DNA of 16,559 bases, taken from positions 1-16,559 of the forward strand of contig JAOTVX010000059.1 of assembly GCA_029863175.1 (NCBI GenBank), in the 5' to 3' direction. Positions 1 through 7,086 of this stretch are shown in pieces; position 1 is the first letter of the stretch; the number at the start of each line of letters is the position of its first letter. This DNA is from Betaproteobacteria bacterium. Lineage in GTDB: Bacteria; Pseudomonadota; Gammaproteobacteria; Burkholderiales; SG8-41. The notes under the pieces were generated by a model, which worked only from the letters and a program-made list of their open reading frames with translations, had not been told where the DNA came from and ran no database searches. Both the position numbers and the translations under genes were made by a program.

Positions 1-323
1 TCGAGCGCGCGTTGAAGGCAACGGTGGACGACTACATCGAGACGAAGACGAACCTCGCCACGCTCGACGGGACCATCGACATCATTAACGAGATTCTCGG
101 TGCACCCGGGGATCACCTCCGACTCGCGCGCCTGCGCCGGCGGGTCAACAGAATGGGGATACTGGTGCCGGCCGATTCGACCGAGTGCGCCGCAGACCTC
201 GAATTCTTCGAGCTTGCGCTCGGGGAGGGGTTGCGCGCGGTCATCGCGCTGGTCCGCATCCCGCGCTCCGAGATGCCGCCGAAGGCCGATCGCTTCAAGG
301 ATGCCGCCCGTCACTTACTCTGA
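1..323 (+). CDS. Unrecognised protein, C-terminal part (5' end outside window)
   Basis: The frame is open from the first base of the window to a TGA at 321-323, giving about 106 residues. No convincing start with a ribosome binding site is visible; the first possible start is a TTG at position 12, and the frame continues upstream of it, so this is most likely the end of a longer gene. The visible part is soluble, mixed charge, with no membrane segment, cysteine cluster or signal peptide. It has an alpha-helical look (a run ending LRLARLRRRVNRMG, then an acidic helix around EFFELALGEGLRAVIALVRI). I do not recognise the family. Codon bias is GC-rich at third positions, which supports real coding. 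The repeat-rich spacer follows directly after its stop. Confidence 0.55.
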   Translation, partial: ERALKATVDDYIETKTNLATLDGTIDIINEILGAPGDHLRLARLRRRVNRMGILVPADSTECAADLEFFELALGEGLRAVIALVRIPRSEMPPKADRFKDAARHLL

Positions 324-346
324 GCCCGTAGCCACTCTCATGAACG

Positions 347-396
<50 letters not shown>

Positions 397-466
397 ATAA
401 GACAACCAGCGCCACCCTAAGGGGTTCATTCCCTCGCTGCTCAACACTCACGAATTACGGATTTAG

Positions 467-502
467 ATCTGCGTTTCATCTGCGTTTATCTGCGGCGAAA
501 AA
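467..502 (-). repeat. Dispersed decamer repeat, copy 1
   Basis: Read on the minus strand, this is the unit GCAGATRAAC in tandem, preceded by TTTTTCGCC. It matches copies at 4421-4448, 9601-9634 and 11935-12002, all in the same orientation. This copy has an extra base in one unit (GCAGATGAAAC). It lies in the spacer between the left-edge gene and the RRM gene. Confidence 0.75.
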
Positions 503-662
503 GTGCTTCTTGAGTTTTGAGACACGCTCTAGTTATGGTCTTTGGCGTTTTGAGACGAGTTGTTGTGCAACCAGGCCTCAGCTGCCGCGCATGGGGCTCG
601 ACTTGTGGTGCCGCCACTGGATAATATTTGCTTTCCCGATTTTTTCACGACAGGACTGGATC

Positions 663-902
663 ATGCGAATCATGGTGGGCAATCTGCCCGACAACATCAC
701 CGAGGACGCCATCCGCGAGGCCCTGAGTGACGTTGCGCCGGTTAACGCGATAAAGCTCGTCCCCGAAGGGGGCGCGCCTTCCGCGATGATCGAGATGGAG
801 ATGACGCGCGTCGATGCCGAGGCGCTCGCGCGCCGCATCCAGGGGCGGATTTACGAGGGGCGCGAGCTCCGGGCCTGGGTGCCCCTTTTCGACTGGAAAT
901 AG
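663..902 (+). CDS. Small RRM-type RNA-binding protein
   Basis: This encodes 79 residues that fit a single RNA recognition motif. The start MRIMVGNLP is the beta-1/RNP2 strand. It is followed by helix NITEDAIREALSDV, a beta-2 strand around INAIKLVPEG-like sequence, the beta-3/RNP1 position PSAMIEMEM, a second helix ADAEALARRIQG-like, and a final beta-4 strand RELRAWVPLF. The RNP1 aromatics are missing, so RNA binding may be weak or atypical. The frame is open upstream to about 510, but ATG 663 was chosen because the RRM fold begins there, AGGA lies about nine bases before it, and the upstream part is non-domain, AT-rich DNA. Such one-domain RRM proteins are common in proteobacteria; no target can be named. 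It converges with the PPK2 gene, with 89 bases between the stops. Confidence 0.75.
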   Translation: MRIMVGNLPDNITEDAIREALSDVAPVNAIKLVPEGGAPSAMIEMEMTRVDAEALARRIQGRIYEGRELRAWVPLFDWK

Positions 903-991
903 CGCGGCGCTCGCGGCGGCTGGCCTCAGCATCCGTCTCACGAATTTCGGGCGCAGACGATTTGCAGCCTCGTCCCGATCCTTGAAGCTGT

Positions 992-1900
992 CTACCGCTT
1001 GCCGAGCAGCGCTTGCTTGGCCGCGGCGAGCGATTTCATCTGCTCAGGTGTGACCTCCGGGTGCTTGAGCTTCAGGGCCTTGATCTGATCGGACACGATG
1101 AAAGCGACGATCGCGCGCGTCACGAACTTGTGGTCGGCCGGAATCACGTACCATGGCGCCCAATCGGTGCTGGTCGCGCTCAGCATCTCCTCATAGGCGT
1201 CCATGTAGTCGTCCCAGAATCCGCGCTCCTGGATGTCGGCGGCAGAGAATTTCCAGTGCTTTTCCGGGTTTTCGAGGCGTTCGAGGAAGCGCTGTTTCTG
1301 CTCGCCCTTCGAGACATTGAGGAAGAACTTGAGGATCAGCGTCCCGTTGCGCGCGAGATGGCGCTCGAAACTGTTGATGTCGTCGTAGCGCTCCTTCCAG
1401 AACGAGTTGCCGCGCTTTCCTTTCGGCAGCTTCTGCCGCCCAAGGATCGCGGGATGCACCCGGACCACCAGCACCTCCTCGTAGTAGGAGCGGTTGAAGA
1501 TTCCGATACGGCCGCGCTCAGGCAGGCATCTCGAGTAGCGCCAGAGAAAGTTGTGGTCGAGGTCTTCGGCCGAAGGCTGCTTGAAGCTGAAGACCTGGCA
1601 GCCTTGGGGGTTGACGCCTGACATCACGTGCTTGATCGTACCGTCCTTTCCGGCAGCGTCCATCGCCTGGAACACGAGCAGCACGGAGTAGACGTCGTTG
1701 GCGTAGAGCAGTTCCTGAGCCTCCGCGAGGCCCTCGACGTTGTGCTCCAGGAACGCCTTGGCGCGCGACTTGATCTCGTCCTTGCCGAGCGCGCGCAACT
1801 CGGGCGTGCCCATCCAGTCCGGGTTGTGGCGCTTCAAACGCACCTTCCTGCCGGGCGTAATCTGAAAGAGCTTGTAGATTTTCTTGGGCTTGAGCGCCAT
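992..1900 (-). CDS. ppk2: PPK2-family polyphosphate kinase / polyphosphate:nucleotide phosphotransferase
   Basis: This is a 302-residue cytoplasmic enzyme, usual length for a one-domain PPK2. It transfers phosphate between polyphosphate and nucleoside mono- or diphosphates. The Walker A motif is at residues 78-90 (QAMDAAGKDGTIK), followed by the family sequence SGVNPQG (94-100). The Walker B region FNRSYYEEVLVVRVHP is at 135-150. The basic lid helix region follows (KERYDDINSFERHLARNGT), then the C-terminal part with DWAPWYVIPADHK. The motifs resemble the class III/class I type acting on AMP and/or ADP; the class cannot be settled by eye. The ATG at 1900 is preceded by GGAG at a spacing of about eight bases. 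The gene stands alone, convergent with the RRM gene. No ppk1 or exopolyphosphatase gene is nearby. Confidence 0.93.
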   Translation of the reverse strand: MALKPKKIYKLFQITPGRKVRLKRHNPDWMGTPELRALGKDEIKSRAKAFLEHNVEGLAEAQELLYANDVYSVLLVFQAMDAAGKDGTIKHVMSGVNPQGCQVFSFKQPSAEDLDHNFLWRYSRCLPERGRIGIFNRSYYEEVLVVRVHPAILGRQKLPKGKRGNSFWKERYDDINSFERHLARNGTLILKFFLNVSKGEQKQRFLERLENPEKHWKFSAADIQERGFWDDYMDAYEEMLSATSTDWAPWYVIPADHKFVTRAIVAFIVSDQIKALKLKHPEVTPEQMKSLAAAKQALLGKR

Positions 1901-2031
1901 CGGCTGGACTCCATACGGTGCACCGGCGTTGCGTGGCCGCGCGACTCACTTGATCAAGACCGCGCAGCGATCGGGAGACAACGCAGCGATTCTTCCAGCT
2001 TGCCGCTCTTCGTGCAACACCGGGAATGCCT

Positions 2032-2059
2032 GCTGCGCGTTTTAGATGTTCAGCGCAGC
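2032..2059 (-). terminator. Hairpin downstream of the broken lipoprotein frame
   Basis: The 7-base perfect arms GCTGCGC (2032-2038) and GCGCAGC (2053-2059) are separated by a 14-base AT-richer loop. The hairpin lies about 57 bases beyond the stop at 2116, in the minus-strand direction. No T-run follows on either strand, so an intrinsic terminator is only a possibility. Confidence 0.25.
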
Positions 2060-2115
2060 GCGGAGGCCGAAGCGCCCGCTGCGCCTCGGCGCTGGCGTGG
2101 AATCTCGTGGACGCG

Positions 2116-2416
2116 TTACGGCAACTTCCGCACGACTTCGATCACGCGCTCATCGTAGTCTTTGGGGAACGTCCACCAGCGAAAGCTCTTCTCGTCGCGG
2201 TTCTCGGTCAGGCCGCGCTGCGCCGGACACACATGGAACAGGAACTGGATTGGTTTTCTCGAGGAGCGGGTTGCCCGCAAATGGATCGTGCTCCCCGATG
2301 CGCAAGGCGGTGGGGGTCGGCATGAGATAGACACGCGGCTGGCAGCCGGCCAGCGCGACGGCCAGAAGGATTGCCCCAAACCGCAGCGCATCCAGTATCA
2401 GCGGGCGCTTGCTCAT
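2116..2416 (-). pseudogene. Small lipoprotein with an apparent frameshift
   Basis: The ATG at 2416 opens a frame with a lipoprotein signal. It has a basic N-terminus, a hydrophobic run, and lipobox LAGC with Cys25. It continues through VYLMPTPTALRIGEHDPF and LLEKTN, which reminds me of the N-terminus of COG4782-type alpha/beta hydrolases. After about 2255 this frame becomes implausible and stops at 2150. The neighbouring frame then reads well (HVCPAQRGLTENRDEKSF, then RWWTFPKDYDERVIEVVRKLP) and stops at 2116. Removing one A from the AAAA run near 2256-2260 joins both halves into one protein of about 100 residues. It may be a sequencing or assembly error, a recent frameshift, or a decaying remnant. 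No hydrolase core (GxSxG) is present downstream, so a full hydrolase is excluded here. Confidence 0.5.
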
Positions 2417-2558
2417 CCTTCGTATTCTATTTCATCGATGACCCCGCGCAACCGCCGCCAGCACGCCGCTAGGGATTCAACCCAGCGGTTTCAATTTGTC
2501 TCCGCATCGTGACGAACTTTGGCGGTCATTGCCGGATTAGGGTTTTTTGTCGGGTGGA

Positions 2559-4112
2559 TTACCGCGCCCCAGCCGATTCCAATTTCTTCATAACCTGGTC
2601 GAGGCTGAAGCTCGCCGCTTTCTGCCGCGGCGGGAACGCCTTGAACGTTTGCAGGAACTCGCCGACGTACGTTTGTGCCGGTACTAGCAGGAACGCGCGG
2701 TCGAGCAACCAGTCGTAGTAGGTGTTGGAGGTGATCTGCGCGCGCTCATAGGGGTCGCGCCGCAGGTTGAAGATGAGCGGCAGGCGCAGCGGCGTGAACG
2801 GCTCCTGCCACACCTGAAGCGTTCCCTGCGCGCGCTGCTCCATGAAGATCAGCTTCCAGTCCTGGTAGCGCAGTGCCGTCAGATCGCCGTCGTCGGAGAA
2901 GTAGAAGATCTCCTTGCGCGGCCCGTTCTTGTCCTTGCCCGTGAGGTACGGCAGGAAGTCGTAGCCGTCGAGATGCACCTTGTAGGTGCGCCCGATTGCC
3001 TTGACCCCGCCTTTCTCGAGCTTGTCCTTGATATCGGGCTCGCCCGTCGCGGCGAGCAAGGTCGGCAGCCAGTCCATGTGATGCATGATCTCGTTCGTCA
3101 CCGAGCCGGCCCTGATCTTGCCCGGCCACCGCACCATGGCCGGGACGCGCCAGCCGCCTTCCCAGTTGGTGTTCTTCTCGCCCCGGAACGGCGTCGCGGC
3201 CGCGTCCGGCCAGGTGTTGTAATGGGGACCGTTATCGGTCGAATAGAAGACGATCGTGTTATCGGCGATCTTCAGCTCGTCGACCAACGCCAGGAACTTG
3301 CCGATATGGATGTCGTGCTCGACCATGCCGTCGGCGTACTCGTCCTGGCCGGAGATGCCAGTCAGCGAGGCCTTCACGTGCGTGCGAAAGTGCATGCGCG
3401 TGCCGTTCCACCACACGAACCAGGGTTTGCCCGCCTTGTGCTGCTCGCGGATGAAAACAAGGGCGCGGTCGGACGTCTCGTCATCGATCGTTTCCATGCG
3501 CTTTTTCGTGAGCGGGCCCGTGTCCTCGATCTTCTGCTTGCCGCCCGGCAGCGCCCAGGAATGGATCACGCCGCGCGGGCCGAACTTCTCGCGAAATTCG
3601 GGGTTCTTCGGGTAGTCCCGGTTCTCCGGCTCTTCTTCGGCGTTCAGATGGTAGAGGTTGCCGAAGAACTCGTCGAAGCCGTGGTTGGTCGGCAGCATCT
3701 CGTCGCGGTCGCCCAAATGGTTCTTGCCGAACTGGCCGGTCGCGTAGCCGCGCGCTTTGAGCAGTCCGGCGATCGTGGGCTCCTCCTTGCGCATGCCGAT
3801 CTCGGCGCCCGGCAGGCCGACCTTCGATAAACCGGTCCGGAAGACGCTCTGCCCCATGATGAAGGAGGAGCGGCCCGCAGTGCACGACTGCTCGCCGTAG
3901 TAGTCGGTGAAGAGCATGCCTTCATTCGCGATCCGATCGATGTTGGGTGTGTGATACCCCATCAGCCCTCGTGTGTAGGCGCTGATGTTCGACTGGCCGA
4001 TGTCATCTCCCCAGATCACGAGAATATTGGGCTTGCCCTGCGCCTGCGCCATGCCCACGCCGGCCATGATCATGGCGAGGCCCAGCAGGCGCGTGATGGT
4101 GGCTTGCATCAT
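2559..4112 (-). CDS. Exported formylglycine-type sulfatase (arylsulfatase family)
   Basis: This 517-residue enzyme hydrolyses sulfate esters and is probably periplasmic. A signal peptide covers residues 1 to about 25 (cleavage near AQA/QG). Alkaline-phosphatase-fold metal ligands are visible: D36 and D37 (WGDD), and D293-N294 (STDNGPHY). Likely catalytic residues are K130 and H132 (GKNHLGD) and K313 (GEKNTNWEGG). The nucleophile is C77 in CTAGR, the CxAxR form of the sulfatase signature, which needs oxidation to formylglycine. The natural substrate cannot be read from sequence. ATG 4112 (a double ATG) follows AAGGAG at seven bases, an excellent ribosome binding site. The gene is monocistronic as far as seen. 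The FGE-like domain encoded at 13291-15621 lacks the catalytic cysteines, so the activating enzyme must be elsewhere. Confidence 0.93.
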   Translation of the reverse strand: MMQATITRLLGLAMIMAGVGMAQAQGKPNILVIWGDDIGQSNISAYTRGLMGYHTPNIDRIANEGMLFTDYYGEQSCTAGRSSFIMGQSVFRTGLSKVGLPGAEIGMRKEEPTIAGLLKARGYATGQFGKNHLGDRDEMLPTNHGFDEFFGNLYHLNAEEEPENRDYPKNPEFREKFGPRGVIHSWALPGGKQKIEDTGPLTKKRMETIDDETSDRALVFIREQHKAGKPWFVWWNGTRMHFRTHVKASLTGISGQDEYADGMVEHDIHIGKFLALVDELKIADNTIVFYSTDNGPHYNTWPDAAATPFRGEKNTNWEGGWRVPAMVRWPGKIRAGSVTNEIMHHMDWLPTLLAATGEPDIKDKLEKGGVKAIGRTYKVHLDGYDFLPYLTGKDKNGPRKEIFYFSDDGDLTALRYQDWKLIFMEQRAQGTLQVWQEPFTPLRLPLIFNLRRDPYERAQITSNTYYDWLLDRAFLLVPAQTYVGEFLQTFKAFPPRQKAASFSLDQVMKKLESAGAR

Positions 4113-4143
4113 CGTTTCACTCCTTCCATTTAGTTCGCGCTTT

Positions 4144-4185
4144 CAGGTCGCGCACGGTACAGGTCGAATGTTACAGGTTGAATTC
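4144..4185 (-). promoter_or_regulatory. Iterated CAGGTYG motifs upstream of the sulfatase gene
   Basis: Three copies of CAGGTCG or CAGGTTG begin at 4144, 4160 and 4174. The last two sit in a near-perfect 14-base tandem repeat (4158-4171 and 4172-4185, 12 of 14 identical). They lie 32-73 bases upstream of the sulfatase start. The arrangement could be an operator or just another intergenic repeat. A weak minus-strand promoter-like pair is TGGACA (4193-4198) with TAACAT (4168-4173), but the 19-base spacing is poor. Confidence 0.3.
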
Positions 4186-4240
4186 GTCTCAGTGTCCACA
4201 GATACGGCTGAGATTATTCTGGAGCTTCCGAGTTACAAGG

Positions 4241-4269
4241 AAAAAACGCCCGACACGCTGCAGGTCGGG
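4241..4269 (-). terminator. Rho-independent terminator, minus strand
   Basis: On the minus strand a GC stem (arms CCCGAC and GTCGGG, at 4264-4269 and 4249-4254) has a 9-base loop. It is followed by CG and then six T residues (4241-4246). This is the classical intrinsic terminator layout. It would end transcripts coming from the patatin gene, about 200 bases past its stop, and protect the sulfatase gene from read-through. Confidence 0.65.
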
Positions 4270-4327
4270 AACATACACCGGTGTACCCTAAAACTCCAAG
4301 CCTACCCGGTAGGATGGCCGACGTTTC

Positions 4328-4386
4328 TGAACCGCCAAGGCGCCAAGAGAAACCGTTATTGAACCGCGGAGGCGCGGAGAGAAACC
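4328..4386 (+). repeat. Two 27-base imperfect direct repeats
   Basis: Copies at 4328-4354 and 4360-4386 share TGAACCGC, AGGCGC, and a GAGAAACC ending, with only a few mismatches, at a 32-base period. They resemble the AACCACAGAGG-type sequences at 13163-13236 and look like one loosely related family of intergenic repeats. Confidence 0.75.
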
Positions 4387-4420
4387 AACTACGATTTAAG
4401 ATTGACAGGTTCGATCCGTA

Positions 4421-4448
4421 TTCATCTGCGTTCATCGGCGGCTAAAAT
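4421..4448 (-). repeat. Dispersed decamer repeat, copy 2
   Basis: On the minus strand the copy begins at TTAGCCGCCGATGAACG and continues into GCAGATGAA. It starts about 22 bases after the stop of the patatin gene. It is related to the copies at 467-502, 9601-9634 and 11935-12002. Confidence 0.75.
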
Positions 4449-4470
4449 TTGTTCTTGTTGGATAGCCCGT

Positions 4471-6726
4471 CTACGGGTTCCCGAGCAGGAAGTAGAAGGC
4501 GCTCGCGCTCTGGTCGCCGAAAGCGTGACCATAGGCAATGTAGGCCGTGCCGAGGAACGTCTCCGCCCCTAAGAAAATACTCGCCGCGGGGCGCACTTTA
4601 GAGTTATTGAACGGGTCGAGAGGGCCGCGCACGCGCACGCCCTCGAGCGAGCCGCCCGCGTAAACGCCGCGGCCGAGCGCCGTCGGCAGGCGCGCGAGCC
4701 GATAGGAGTAGACGGCGCGCGCGAACTCTACGTTCTCGCCGCTCAGTTGGTCGATCAGGTAGCCCGAGCCGCGCAGGAAACCGCCGAGCTGGAACGGGTC
4801 GTATGGCGGCGGCTCTCCCTCGAAGGTGTAGCCGAAGCCGCCAGCCAACTGGATTGCGTGTGGCCCGAAGCTCTTCGCCGCCATGAGCAATAGGTCGGTC
4901 TTGTTGTACTGGTCATCGGATCCCCAATCCTTGACGGTGCCGAAGGTGCGCAGCACGGCGAGCACGCCGTCGCGCGGGAAATTCGGGTTGTCGATCTGGT
5001 CGAACACGAAGCGTGCCGTATAGCCGACCTGCTGAATGTCAAAATCTGGCACCCCCGTCGTCAACCCGAAATCCTCCTTTGCTTTGAGCGTGCCGGTAAA
5101 GGAGCCGATCCGCGCTTCGCCGAACTTGTTCTGAAGGCCGACGTCCAGATAGGCGCGCGCGTAGCTGACCTCGTAGTCACCGATCTTGCGCTCGTTAAGG
5201 AAGAAGACGATGGGCTCGCGCTGCAGCTCAATGCGCGGCGCGACGAAGGCGCCGCTGCGCAGCCCGAGCGGCTGGTAGAACTCGCTGCGGAAGAACTTGG
5301 TGTAGCCTAATTGCAGGTCGTTGCGCCATTCGGCACCGAGCGAGTTGATCCAGGTCTTGCGGTGGCTCACCAGCGCGTTGAACCGCGTCTGCTCCGTGTC
5401 GGTCGCGAGACCCAGGCCGAACCTCACATAATCGGGTCCCCAGGATTTCTCGATGCCCTCGATTAGCACGGTGCGGCGTCCTTCACCGTCGACCATCGAA
5501 TAACCCATACTCTCGAAATCACCGCGTCCGTAAATCTGTACCAGCCGATCGTTCAGATGCTCCAGGGAAAAGTCCGTTTCCGCCCTGACCCGCAGGCCGA
5601 TTCCGGGCACTTCTTCCAGCTCATCTTCAATCACTTTCGGGTTGACCCAGCCGTCGCCGGTGGTAACGCGCGTGCCTGTGACTTTCGGTGCCGGCACGAG
5701 CTTGGCCAGAGCCGCCTCGCGCCACGCCCGGTAGTCGTCCTCGGAAACGGAAAGCCGGGCGAGCGCTTCACGCTCGGCGCGGGCCGCGGCCTCGCCGATC
5801 GGGATCGTCTTGAGCGCACCTTGGAAGTTGCCGGCGCTGAAGCTGCCAAGTTTCGGCTCGATCAGGATATCCCCCGCGCGCAGTTGCCCGAGCGAGCGGC
5901 GCACGTTCTGCTCGGTGAGCAGATTGATCGACTGCAGGGCGACGCCTAACACGGAATTCAACTCGGAGCGGGGCAGGAGCGGCGACCCCAGGTTGACCGC
6001 AATCACGACATCGGCGCAGGCCTCGCGCGCGATGTCCACCGGCAGGTTGCGCACCAGCCCCCCGTCCACATGCAGCACTCCATCGATGTCCATGGGCGAG
6101 ATGAGCCCCGGCACGGACATGCTGGCGCGCAAGGCCTTCGCGAGATCACCGCGCCGGAACACCGTCATCTCGCCGTTCTCCAAGTTGGTCGCGACCGCCC
6201 GGTACGGAATTGGCAACCGGTCGAAGTCCTGGTCGGGGAAGTTTCCCGCGCGATTGGTCAATACGCGCAGCAGGAACTCGAACTTGTAGCCGGACGTTGT
6301 CCCCGGCGGCAGCAGGAGCTTCCAGTCGCGCAAGCCGAGCTGGAAGCGGAAGAGCGGCGTGAAATCGTCGCGCTTCACGTTAAAAGGCCTCTCGGAGCGC
6401 GGCGGTTCGTCGGTGAAGATCTCGTCCCAGTTCACTTTGCCGATGCTTTCAGTAATCTTGTCCAGCGGCTCGCCGCTCGCGTAAACGCCGCCGACGAGCG
6501 CGCCCATGCTGGTGCCGGCGATGCAGTCCACCGGCACGCGCATTTCTTCCAGCACTTTCAGCACGCCGATATGCGCGACGCCGCGCGCGCCGCCGCCTGA
6601 GAGCACGAGGCCGATGCGCGGTCGCTCCGTCTGCGCGGCTGCGAGCGTCGAAGTGATCGCTCCGGCGAGGATTAGCAGAGCGGCCAGAAAAAGCCGCAGG
6701 AAGTAGTGTGTCCGGAAGGCGACCAT
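4471..6726 (-). CDS. PlpD-like patatin phospholipase with POTRA-like region and outer-membrane beta-barrel
   Basis: This is a 751-residue protein of the type Vd secretion (PlpD-like) architecture. Residues 1 to about 32 form a signal peptide (hydrophobic 9-30). The patatin domain follows at about 36-335. The oxyanion loop is GGGARG (44-49), the nucleophile is Ser73 in GTSMG, and the catalytic Asp221 is in DGG; all key residues are intact, so lipid acyl hydrolase activity is expected. A POTRA-like linker follows at about 350-425, then a bacterial surface antigen/Omp85-like barrel to the end (alternating beta strands, the segment DQIDNPNFPRDG, and QLGGFLRGSGY). The chain ends FYFLLGNP. ATG 6726 has GGAG about eight bases upstream, and a consensus -10 lies just before it. 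In PlpD relatives the lipase domain is moved to the surface; that is family knowledge, not shown here. Confidence 0.93.
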   Translation of the reverse strand: MVAFRTHYFLRLFLAALLILAGAITSTLAAAQTERPRIGLVLSGGGARGVAHIGVLKVLEEMRVPVDCIAGTSMGALVGGVYASGEPLDKITESIGKVNWDEIFTDEPPRSERPFNVKRDDFTPLFRFQLGLRDWKLLLPPGTTSGYKFEFLLRVLTNRAGNFPDQDFDRLPIPYRAVATNLENGEMTVFRRGDLAKALRASMSVPGLISPMDIDGVLHVDGGLVRNLPVDIAREACADVVIAVNLGSPLLPRSELNSVLGVALQSINLLTEQNVRRSLGQLRAGDILIEPKLGSFSAGNFQGALKTIPIGEAAARAEREALARLSVSEDDYRAWREAALAKLVPAPKVTGTRVTTGDGWVNPKVIEDELEEVPGIGLRVRAETDFSLEHLNDRLVQIYGRGDFESMGYSMVDGEGRRTVLIEGIEKSWGPDYVRFGLGLATDTEQTRFNALVSHRKTWINSLGAEWRNDLQLGYTKFFRSEFYQPLGLRSGAFVAPRIELQREPIVFFLNERKIGDYEVSYARAYLDVGLQNKFGEARIGSFTGTLKAKEDFGLTTGVPDFDIQQVGYTARFVFDQIDNPNFPRDGVLAVLRTFGTVKDWGSDDQYNKTDLLLMAAKSFGPHAIQLAGGFGYTFEGEPPPYDPFQLGGFLRGSGYLIDQLSGENVEFARAVYSYRLARLPTALGRGVYAGGSLEGVRVRGPLDPFNNSKVRPAASIFLGAETFLGTAYIAYGHAFGDQSASAFYFLLGNP

Positions 6727-6758
6727 GGGCGCTCCAATAGCGACGACTTGTTACGCGG

Positions 6759-6764
6759 ATTATA
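6759..6764 (-). promoter_or_regulatory. Consensus -10 box for the patatin gene
   Basis: The minus strand carries a perfect TATAAT at 6764-6759, 32 bases before the ATG at 6726. The -35 region is unclear: TGAATT at an 18-base spacing (6788-6783) or CTGAAT at 19. The TATAAT match and the position relative to the gene are the support. Confidence 0.5.
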
Positions 6765-6809
6765 CCGACGCCCGATGAGCGGAATTCAGTTAGAATTCAA
6801 CGCTCGGGC

Positions 6810-6858
6810 GTGGGTGTAGTTCAATGGCAGAACGGCAGCTTCCCAGTCGCCCGCTCCT
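6810..6858 (+). pseudogene. Degenerate tRNA-Gly copy lacking the 3' anticodon strand and T-arm
   Basis: Bases 6812-6845 are identical to 8366-8399 of the intact tRNA-Gly (34 bases covering the acceptor 5' strand, D-arm, anticodon stem 5' strand and anticodon CCC). After the anticodon loop about 28-30 bases are missing, and the sequence resumes with CGCCCGCTCC, resembling the acceptor 3' strand and tail, but ending CCT instead of CCA. GTGGGTG (6810-6816) can still pair with CGCCCGC (6848-6854) through two G-T wobbles. Upstream TAGAATTCAA (6791-6800) is also shared with the intact gene at the same offset, so the promoter was copied too. It cannot make a normal tRNA. Confidence 0.8.
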
Positions 6859-7086
6859 CCTGTTTGAATCGGGTCTAACCTGCCGAGGTCGCGTTTGCCC
6901 CGCCTGCTCCGGGCCGCGTAGAATCGCGGGACCCTTGCTGCGGAGCAGTGATTGGATCGTTCACGCCAACTCGAGAAAAGGCCCGAAGTTCCCTTGCTCC
7001 TGCAAGCGTCTCATGGTACTGGCCGGGCCGCGGTGGCCGCTTTCTAGGCAATGGTGGCTCGGATGAGCGCTAGCGTGGCGTGACCC
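6859..7086. other. Spacer before the glycosyltransferase gene
   Basis: No gene is seen. A weak promoter-like pair is present on the plus strand: TTGCCC (6895-6900), an 18-base spacer, and TAGAAT (6919-6924), which would give a leader of about 155 bases for the glycosyltransferase gene. The tRNA fragment sits at its left edge. The segment is GC-rich with no tandem repeats. Confidence 0.35.

Larger units (their letters stand above)
4113..4470. other. Repeat-rich spacer between sulfatase and patatin genes, no gene seen
   Basis: No coding frame is convincing in these 358 bases. Reading right to left, they contain a dispersed decamer repeat (4421-4448), two 27-base related direct repeats (4328-4354, 4360-4386), a perfect 12-base palindrome TACACCGGTGTA (4274-4285), a minus-strand terminator (4241-4269), and iterated CAGGTYG motifs (4144-4180) upstream of the sulfatase ribosome binding site. 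Confidence 0.6.

Noticed and set aside
2973..3830. A 285-residue plus-strand frame antisense to the sulfatase
   Set aside because: It is a mirror of a strongly supported sulfatase gene with intact catalytic motifs; it has no domain of its own.
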